Shown here: positions 1 through 4,375 of the stretch, piece by piece | How the letters are laid out: every line of letters begins with the position of its first letter | How positions within the stretch are numbered: position 1 is the stretch's first letter | Origin: Rhodoferax sp. | GTDB taxonomy: Bacteria; Pseudomonadota; Gammaproteobacteria; Burkholderiales; Burkholderiaceae_C | Reading direction: 5' to 3' | NCBI GenBank assembly: GCA_021731215.1 | Contig: JAKFXU010000380.1 | Location: forward strand, 1 to 7,222 | DNA: 7,222 nucleotides | Notes under the pieces: model-generated | The model's database searches: none | Told to the model about the DNA's origin: nothing | The model's input: the letters and a program-made list of their open reading frames with translations, nothing else | Made by a program: the position numbers and the translations under genes

Positions 1-969
1 TGGATACTCCTTGTCCGAGCCGGACAGGGTGCCCACAATGCCGAAATCGAGCGAGATATAACGACCAAAGGTAGCCGGCGCGATGCTGACCTGGATGTTG
101 CCAGGGTGCATGTCGGCGTGAAAAAAACCATCCTGGAACACCTGGGTGAAGAAAATGGTGACGCCGTCGCGCGCCAGCTTGGGAATGTCCACGCCGGCGG
201 CGCGCAGGCGCTCGACTTGGCTGATCGGCACGCCGTGCATGCGCTCCATCACGATCACCTCGGTCATGCAGTAGTCCCAGAACATCTCGGGAATCAGCAC
301 CAGATCGAGTCCGGCCATGTTGCGGCGCAGTTGCGCGGCGCTGGACGCCTCCCGCACCAGATCGAGTTCGTCGTGCAGGTACTTGTCAAATTCCGCCACC
401 ACTTCGCGCGGCTTGAGCCGCCTGCCGCTGCTGGAGAGACCCTCGACCCATCCCGCCATCATGCGCATCAGGCTCAGGTCCTTCTCGATCGCCGCCAGCA
501 TGCCGGGGCGCAACACCTTGACCGCCACCTCGCGCAATTGGCCATGGCGGTCTTTCAACACGGCAAAATGCACCTGCGCAATCGAGGCGCTGGCCACCGG
601 TTCGCGCTCAAACGAGACAAAAATGTCATTGAGTTTTTTCTGGAACGCGCGCTCTATGGTGGCAATCGCGACGTCGCTGCCAAATGGCGGCACCCGGTCC
701 TGCAGATGCGCCAATTCGTCGGCAATATCCAGGGGCAGCAAGTCACGCCGGGTTGACAGCACCTGCCCGAATTTGACGAAAATCGGCCCCAAGCGCTCCA
801 GTGCCTGCCGAATACGCTGACCGCGCGGCGCGTCCAGCTTGCGCCCGATCGACACGATGCGGGCCAGGACGCGCAACCCCGGTTTCTCAAAGCTGGTCAG
901 GAACAATTCATCCAGACCGAAGCGAAATAGCACCCAGAAAATGAAGACACCCCGAAACAGGCGCGTCAT
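1..969 (-). CDS. ubiB: UbiB, ubiquinone biosynthesis kinase-like protein (3' end outside window)
   Basis: This is an ABC1/ADCK/UbiB-family protein-kinase-like ATPase, required for ubiquinone synthesis and normally held at the inner membrane by C-terminal helices. The frame starts with ATG at 969-967 and stays open to base 1, giving 323 residues; the family is usually about 520-550 long, so the C-terminal part with the membrane helices is missing. Visible landmarks in order: the family KxGQ motif (KFGQ, residues 66-69), the alanine-rich loop replacing the usual glycine-rich loop (ASIAQVH, 128-134), the VAIK-type lysine (AVKVLRPG, Lys151), the ExD-like segment (ELDLVREA, 201-208), the catalytic loop (HADMHPGN, 284-291) and the metal-binding DFG (308-310). 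All kinase-like core residues are present, so the gene looks intact as far as it can be seen. Its ATG overlaps the ubiJ stop (ATGA), with a modest AAGG seven bases upstream, suggesting translational coupling. Identification is firm; the exact biochemical role of UbiB is still debated in the literature. Confidence 0.96.
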   Translation of the reverse strand, partial: MTRLFRGVFIFWVLFRFGLDELFLTSFEKPGLRVLARIVSIGRKLDAPRGQRIRQALERLGPIFVKFGQVLSTRRDLLPLDIADELAHLQDRVPPFGSDVAIATIERAFQKKLNDIFVSFEREPVASASIAQVHFAVLKDRHGQLREVAVKVLRPGMLAAIEKDLSLMRMMAGWVEGLSSSGRRLKPREVVAEFDKYLHDELDLVREASSAAQLRRNMAGLDLVLIPEMFWDYCMTEVIVMERMHGVPISQVERLRAAGVDIPKLARDGVTIFFTQVFQDGFFHADMHPGNIQVSIAPATFGRYISLDFGIVGTLSGSDKEYP

Positions 970-1517
970 GTCGGCGCCTTGTGCGTGGCAGCGGCCGCCT
1001 TGTTGCCGAGAAACTGACGCAAGACCTGCGTCATGGCCCGTGCGGCCTGGCCCAGGGCATGGGCTGGCGCATCGCCCAGGACACGGGCCAGATCTTCTTC
1101 CAGTTCCCAGCGTACGTGATCAACCAGCCAGTTCACCTCGGCTGCCAGTTGCACGTCGCCCACAATGCGCACCGCAGGCTTGTCGCCACGCAGCGCCCCC
1201 TGCGCCAGTGCCAGCGGGGACGCTTCGGTGAGCGCCAGTGTCAAGTCAGGCTGGGCCTCGTTCGGGGCCCGATCGAGCAGGCCGGCTGGCGTTGCCATCA
1301 GCTTCAAACTCAATGAGCGCCATTGAATCAGGGCGATGCGCCCGTTTTGTCTGGCCAGGCGGCGGCTGGCTTCTTTTTCCTGCAGCAGGATATGGTTCAA
1401 CAGCAGCACGATGCGACGCTGCGCCTCATCCAGCGCCCACACCGGAGGCTGCCAATTGGGGGGTGGGAGGTTCTTGAGAAAACCTTCCAGCGTAGAAAAA
1501 GGGGACTGTGTTGCCAT
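966..1517 (-). CDS. ubiJ: UbiJ, SCP2-domain ubiquinone biosynthesis accessory protein
   Basis: This 183-residue protein matches the UbiJ family (E. coli UbiJ is about 200 residues), a sterol-carrier-protein-2-like lipid-binding factor that works with UbiK in the soluble Ubi complex on hydrophobic ubiquinone intermediates. The N-terminus has a proline-rich stretch (residues 18-25), followed by an SCP2-like region with alternating hydrophobic residues (about 60-120). The family signature follows: a Gly-Asp (120-121), a helical [20 protein letters not shown] segment (124-143), then the LGDAPAH motif (147-153). The C-terminus is a short Ala/Lys/Thr tail. There is no signal peptide or membrane span, consistent with a soluble protein. 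The start is fixed by an in-frame TAG three codons upstream of the ATG. It lies 69 bases after the Tim44-like gene and overlaps ubiB by four bases. In gammaproteobacteria ubiJ sits directly between ubiE and ubiB, which supports the call despite weak sequence conservation in this family. Confidence 0.9.
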   Translation of the reverse strand: MATQSPFSTLEGFLKNLPPPNWQPPVWALDEAQRRIVLLLNHILLQEKEASRRLARQNGRIALIQWRSLSLKLMATPAGLLDRAPNEAQPDLTLALTEASPLALAQGALRGDKPAVRIVGDVQLAAEVNWLVDHVRWELEEDLARVLGDAPAHALGQAARAMTQVLRQFLGNKAAAATHKAPT

Positions 1518-1553
1518 AGCCCCCTATTATTCCCTGTTTCATTCTCAGAATTT

Positions 1554-1571
1554 CCCCCGCAGGTTCGGGGG
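1554..1571 (-). repeat. Perfect 6-bp GC hairpin in the gap before ubiJ
   Basis: CCCCCG at 1554-1559 and CGGGGG at 1566-1571 form a perfect six-pair stem with a six-base loop, in the 69-base gap between the Tim44-like stop and the ubiJ start. On the transcribed strand it is followed by AAATTC, not by a T run, so it does not look like an intrinsic terminator. It could damp transcription or protect an RNA end. Next to it, at 1541-1551, is a small palindrome, ATTCT-C-AGAAT. Function is unknown. Confidence 0.5.
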
Positions 1572-1586
1572 ACGCTGGCAAACCAC

Positions 1587-2543
1587 CTACTGCAGGGCCT
1601 GCACGCCGGCCACCAGCCAGCCGTTGTTGCCGCTTTTGGTCTTGGTCATGTTCCAGACTTCGCGGAACGGGCTCGGGCCGGCCGACGGTTCTTCACGAAT
1701 CACGCCGGAAAACTCGACACTGGCCATGTAATCGCCACCCGTATCTTCGATGCCAAGCAGTTGGGCTTCGATCATGACGACCTCGGTCAGATTGACCGGT
1801 CCTCCGGTGTGGGCTTCACGCTCGAGGAGCTGGGCCTGGATTTCCTTGAGCATGGTGTCCGTCATCATGACGCGCAAGGCGTTGATATCGGACTTATCCC
1901 ATGCCGCCTGCAACGAGACAAAATTGGCTTTTGCGGCCTTGAGGAAACCGTCGCTGTCAAAGCCGGCCGGAATACCCCAGCTTTGGGAGCCTGCCAAACC
2001 GGACCCAATCATCGAGCCCGCTGCTGAAGGTGCCGCCTTCAGGGCCTCAAACGCCGTGTTGCGCTCCCAGGGGCGCGCTGAAGCGTCGTTACCCACGTTC
2101 TCGGGCCGGTAGCTGCTGGGTGACTGGACCGTGCTGCCTGGGGCTGCACCCTGAAAGGCAAACGGCGCACCACCAGACTGCTGTGATTGCGCGGCCCGGC
2201 GCGAGCGCATGAACCAACCCACCGCCATCATGATGCCCAGCGCCAGCAGGCCAAACATCAAGATCTGACCGAATTCTTCACCCAAGCCCAGCGAGCTGGC
2301 CAGCCAGGCCAGACCCAGGCCCGCAGCCAGGCCGCCCAGCATGGCGCCCCAAGGCTTCTTGGGCGCCACGGCGCCCGGTGCGACGGCGGGCGCAGGCGCC
2401 TTGGCCGGTGGCGTCGCCTGGCGCTGGGTCACATTGCTGGACTGCTGGCCGACGGACTTGCCGCCCCCAAACCGCTTGGCAGCTTCGGCATTGACGCTCG
2501 CCAAGGCCATAAAGACCGTCAAGAGCAAAGTCCACAATTTCAT
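1587..2543 (-). CDS. Tim44-like domain protein, secreted or membrane-anchored
   Basis: This 318-residue protein has the layout of bacterial Tim44-domain proteins. Residues 1-22 form a signal peptide: MK, a leucine-rich core, then a likely signal-peptidase-I site around NAEA-AKR. A low-complexity Gln/Pro/Ala linker runs from about 30 to 64. Two closely spaced hydrophobic segments, rich in glycine and leucine, lie at about 66-86 and 93-111, followed by Arg-Ser-Arg-Arg as a positive stop. After another low-complexity linker (115-190), the C-terminal Tim44-like domain starts at the FDSDGFLKAAKANFVSLQAAW block (195-215) and runs to the end. The mitochondrial namesake links the import motor to the inner-membrane channel; the bacterial relatives have no settled function. 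Tim44-like domains share a fold that can bind lipid or membrane, which would suit its place inside a quinone cluster, but that is inference. GGAGA four bases before ATG is a good ribosome binding site. The gap after ubiE is 54 bases. Confidence 0.88.
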   Translation of the reverse strand: MKLWTLLLTVFMALASVNAEAAKRFGGGKSVGQQSSNVTQRQATPPAKAPAPAVAPGAVAPKKPWGAMLGGLAAGLGLAWLASSLGLGEEFGQILMFGLLALGIMMAVGWFMRSRRAAQSQQSGGAPFAFQGAAPGSTVQSPSSYRPENVGNDASARPWERNTAFEALKAAPSAAGSMIGSGLAGSQSWGIPAGFDSDGFLKAAKANFVSLQAAWDKSDINALRVMMTDTMLKEIQAQLLEREAHTGGPVNLTEVVMIEAQLLGIEDTGGDYMASVEFSGVIREEPSAGPSPFREVWNMTKTKSGNNGWLVAGVQALQ

Positions 2544-2547
2544 AAAG

Positions 2548-2552
2548 TCTCC
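2548..2552 (-). promoter_or_regulatory. Ribosome binding site of the Tim44-like gene
   Basis: Read on the minus strand this is GGAGA, four bases before the ATG at 2543. It supports that start, which also gives a complete signal peptide. Confidence 0.75.
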
Positions 2553-2578
2553 AATGAATCGTTCAATAAACAGGTGAT

Positions 2579-2589
2579 ATTTTCAAAAT
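2579..2589. repeat. Short AT palindrome between ubiE and the Tim44-like gene
   Basis: ATTTT-C-AAAAT is a perfect five-base inverted repeat with a one-base centre, in a 54-base gap that is much more AT-rich than the genes around it. On the minus strand it includes TTGAAA, one mismatch from a -35 box, but the hexamer 17 bases downstream (AACGAT) is a poor -10. A weak internal promoter is possible, not shown. Confidence 0.25.
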
Positions 2590-2597
2590 TCCCGGCA

Positions 2598-3329
2598 TCA
2601 GCATTTGATACCGACATGCAAGGCTACCAGCCCGCCGGTCAGGTTGTGGTAATCCACATGGCCAAAGCCATTATTTTTCATCAGGGCTTTGAGCTCTTCC
2701 TGGCCCGGATGCATGCGAATCGACTCGGCCAGGTAACGGTAGCTGGCATCGTCGCCGGCCACCAGCTTGCCCAGTTTGGGCAAGACCTTGAACGAATACC
2801 AGTCATAGGCCTTTTCCAGCGGCGGCGCCACCTTGGAAAATTCCAGCACCAGCAGCTTTCCGCCGGGCTTGAGGACCCGGTTCATCTCGGCCAGCGCGAC
2901 GTCCTTGTGCGTCATGTTGCGCAGGCCAAAGGCGACGCTGACCCGATCGAAATAGTTGCTTGGAAAAGGCAATTTCTCGGCATCGCACACCAGCGTGGGC
3001 AGCGCCACACCGGCATCAAGCAAACGGTTGCGCCCGGTGCGCAGCATGGCTTCGTTGATATCGGTGTGCACCACCTGGCCGCTTTTCCCCACTTTTTTGG
3101 AAAACGCCAGCGCCAGGTCGCCGGTGCCGCCGGCAATGTCGAGCACCCTATCGCCCTCATGAATATCGGCCACCAGCACCGTGAACGCTTTCCAGGCCCG
3201 GTGCAGTCCCATCGACATCAAGTCGTTCATCAGGTCGTACTTGGGCGCCACCGAATCAAACACGCCCCGTACGTGCTTTGCTTTTTCGGCTTCGTCCACC
3301 GATTGAAAACCAAAATGTGTTGTTGACAT
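2598..3329 (-). CDS. ubiE: UbiE, demethylubiquinone/demethylmenaquinone C-methyltransferase
   Basis: UbiE is a soluble class I SAM-dependent methyltransferase that adds the C-methyl group to the quinone ring during ubiquinone synthesis (and menaquinone synthesis where present). The 243-residue product is close to the usual size. Family features: an N-terminal block [20 protein letters not shown] (20-39), SAM motif [14 protein letters not shown] (62-74), acidic Asp90 after motif I (VVHTDIN), DAEKLPF (116-122), the FGLRNM block (134-139), the RVLKPGG post-motif (151-157), and the C-terminal [14 protein letters not shown] (227-240). Nothing key is missing. I chose ATG at 3329 because [20 protein letters not shown] is where family homologues start; the frame also stays open upstream to a GTG at 3377, adding 16 residues without family character. 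The chosen ATG lacks a clear Shine-Dalgarno. The C-terminus ends in Lys-Cys, slightly beyond the family end. It is followed by the Tim44-like gene, ubiJ and ubiB. Confidence 0.96.
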   Translation of the reverse strand: MSTTHFGFQSVDEAEKAKHVRGVFDSVAPKYDLMNDLMSMGLHRAWKAFTVLVADIHEGDRVLDIAGGTGDLALAFSKKVGKSGQVVHTDINEAMLRTGRNRLLDAGVALPTLVCDAEKLPFPSNYFDRVSVAFGLRNMTHKDVALAEMNRVLKPGGKLLVLEFSKVAPPLEKAYDWYSFKVLPKLGKLVAGDDASYRYLAESIRMHPGQEELKALMKNNGFGHVDYHNLTGGLVALHVGIKC

Positions 3330-3473
3330 AGTTGCAATGCTAGACGCGAAATACCAGCGTGGGAATGACCAGACCACCCATCCGGGGGCGTTTGTCGTGA
3401 TTATGTTGAAACCGTGGCAGCGGCCACCATGCCAGTTGCACTGGCAGCGATTAGTTGAAGAGCGACTGCCGGC
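3330..3473. other. 144-base gap upstream of ubiE
   Basis: This is the largest gap in the window and the likeliest place for a promoter of the ubi genes. On the minus strand CATAAT (3405-3400) is one base off a -10 box, but I see no credible -35 at 16-18 bases upstream. It also holds the inverted repeat at 3431-3445. No good terminator follows the DUF971 gene, so read-through from upstream is possible. No convincing small gene is seen. Confidence 0.35.
3431..3445. repeat. Perfect inverted repeat downstream of the DUF971 gene
   Basis: GCCAGT-TGC-ACTGGC is a perfect six-base inverted repeat with a three-base centre, 29 bases past the DUF971 stop and about 100 bases upstream of ubiE. No T run follows on the minus strand, so it is not a standard intrinsic terminator. 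It could be an operator or an RNA hairpin; it could also be chance. Confidence 0.4.
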
Positions 3474-3887
3474 TCAATGGCTGGCACAACCCTGGCCGGA
3501 TTTTTCGGGCATCGGCGTGTCACGGGTAACCCCGGCGGCCTCCAGACGGGCGCTGTAGTCGGCCCACAGTTTTTCCTGTTGGGAGCCCAGAAAATAGAGG
3601 TAATCCCAGGTAAAAATGCCGGTGTCATGCCCATCCGAAAACGAGGGCTGCACCCCATAATTGCCGACCGGCTCCAGGGCGGCCAGCCCGACCTCGCGCT
3701 TGCCACTCTGCAATACCTCCTGACCCGGCCCATGCCCCTGCACCTCGGCCGAGGGCGAGTAGACGCGCATCAGTTCAAACGGAATCCGAAACTCCGACCC
3801 GTCCGAAAAACTGACCTGCAGCACCCGGGACTGGTTGTGCACCGTAATTGCCTGCGGCGTCGGAGCGCCTGATTGCGAAGCTGCCAT
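3474..3887 (-). CDS. DUF971 / GBBH-like N-terminal domain protein
   Basis: This 137-residue protein is a stand-alone DUF971 domain (gamma-butyrobetaine hydroxylase-like N-terminal domain, Pfam GBBH-like_N). Recognisable blocks are SFSDGSEFRIPFELMRVYSPSAEVQGHG split at 26-53, the EVGLAALEPVGNYGVQPSF region (65-83), and SDGHDTGIFTWDYLYFLG (84-101). No catalytic residues of the dioxygenase are expected, since only the N-terminal module is present. The same domain forms the C-terminus of the plant Fe-S scaffold HCF101, so a link to Fe-S assembly has been considered; no function is established for the free bacterial form. The C-terminus ends in Gly-Cys-Ala-Ser-His, a possible metal-binding tail. 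The frame extends upstream to 4088, but that part is a shadow of the HIT gene; ATG at 3887 has a strong AAGGTGG site and gives the family N-terminus. It lies 43 bases after the HIT gene. Confidence 0.88.
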   Translation of the reverse strand: MAASQSGAPTPQAITVHNQSRVLQVSFSDGSEFRIPFELMRVYSPSAEVQGHGPGQEVLQSGKREVGLAALEPVGNYGVQPSFSDGHDTGIFTWDYLYFLGSQQEKLWADYSARLEAAGVTRDTPMPEKSGQGCASH

Positions 3888-3892
3888 ATTGA

Positions 3893-3899
3893 CCACCTT
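3893..3899 (-). promoter_or_regulatory. Strong ribosome binding site of the DUF971 gene
   Basis: AAGGTGG on the minus strand, five bases before ATG 3887, differs by one base from the ideal AAGGAGG. It decides the start against the longer upstream frame and is the best ribosome binding site I see in the window. Confidence 0.8.
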
Positions 3900-3930
3900 T
3901 TTTAAACCACGTGTTGAAGAATCAAAAGTA

Positions 3931-4374
3931 TCACAAGCGCGAAGCCAGCGCGCCAAGTTCATGCTCGATCGCACGGTCCACGCCCGCCAGGCGGGCCTGA
4001 ACCGCCGCCAGGGCGGTGGCATCCGGTGAGCGCTGGGGCGAACACCACACCGGCGCCGGAAAATGAGAGTCCCAGTCAAAACGGGCAATCACGTGCCAGT
4101 GCAGGTGCGGCACCACATTGCCCAGCGCCGCCAGGTTGATCTTGGTCGGCTGCAGCTGGGCGCGCAAGGCCTGCTCCACCGCCGCCACGGCGGCCATGCA
4201 GCCGTTTCGATCGGCCAGGCTGAGGTCCGAGAACTCGGCCACATGCTCGCTCCAGATCAGGCGATAAAAGGCCGGAAAACCAGCCTCCTCGGCCCGGATC
4301 ACGCGGAATTTTTCGCCCTGAAACACCAACTTGCCGCCGGTAGTGCTGCACAGGGGACAGGTCAGGTCTGTCAT
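3931..4374 (-). CDS. HIT-family (histidine triad) nucleotide-binding protein
   Basis: This 147-residue protein carries the histidine triad motif HLHWHVI (residues 90-96; His90, His92, His94), the active-site signature of nucleotide hydrolases and transferases that act on AMP-linked substrates. An N-terminal CPLC (Cys6, Cys9) plus His44 and His90 could form the zinc site known from Hint-type HIT proteins; the zinc assignment is inference. The segment FYRLIWSEHVAEFSDLSL (36-53) matches the conserved strand-helix before the core, and NLAALGNVVPHLHWHV (80-95) is the standard core. The C-terminal 40 residues are a helical Ala-rich tail. Its substrate cannot be told from sequence. ATG at 4374 is one base past the TAA of the upstream oxidoreductase gene (TAACATG), with no clear Shine-Dalgarno, so translation probably depends on re-initiation. 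A longer frame to 4512 is a shadow of the upstream gene. Confidence 0.92.
   Translation of the reverse strand: MTDLTCPLCSTTGGKLVFQGEKFRVIRAEEAGFPAFYRLIWSEHVAEFSDLSLADRNGCMAAVAAVEQALRAQLQPTKINLAALGNVVPHLHWHVIARFDWDSHFPAPVWCSPQRSPDATALAAVQARLAGVDRAIEHELGALASRL
3982..4017. repeat. Two tandem GC hairpins inside the HIT coding sequence
   Basis: GCCCGCC-A-GGCGGGC (3982-3996) is a seven-base perfect inverted repeat, followed directly by ACCGCC-GCCAG-GGCGGT (4001-4017). Both lie in the 3' part of the HIT gene where the protein is Ala/Arg/Gly-rich, so codon use alone may explain them. The one-base centre of the first means the RNA hairpin would need to open one or two pairs. Confidence 0.4.
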
Positions 4375-4375
4375 G

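Noticed and set aside
106..756. 216-codon open frame on the plus strand opposite ubiB
   Set aside because: ubiB on the other strand has all kinase-like motifs; this frame is a His/Ala-rich mirror with no support.
1554..1571. Intrinsic terminator between the Tim44-like gene and ubiJ
   Set aside because: The stem is good, but on the transcribed strand AAATTC follows rather than a T run, and ubiJ-ubiB would be cut off from the cluster.
2544..2597. Strong promoter for the Tim44-like gene
   Set aside because: TTGAAA resembles a -35 box, but the hexamer 17 bases on (AACGAT) matches only three of six -10 positions.
2187..3326. 379-codon open frame on the plus strand opposite ubiE and the Tim44-like gene
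   Set aside because: It spans two real genes and the gap between them in antisense, has no recognisable domain and is His/Gln-rich as expected of a shadow frame.
3337..3558. Possible small plus-strand gene in the gap upstream of ubiE
   Set aside because: It runs into the DUF971 coding region in antisense, has no ribosome binding site I can see and no family resemblance.
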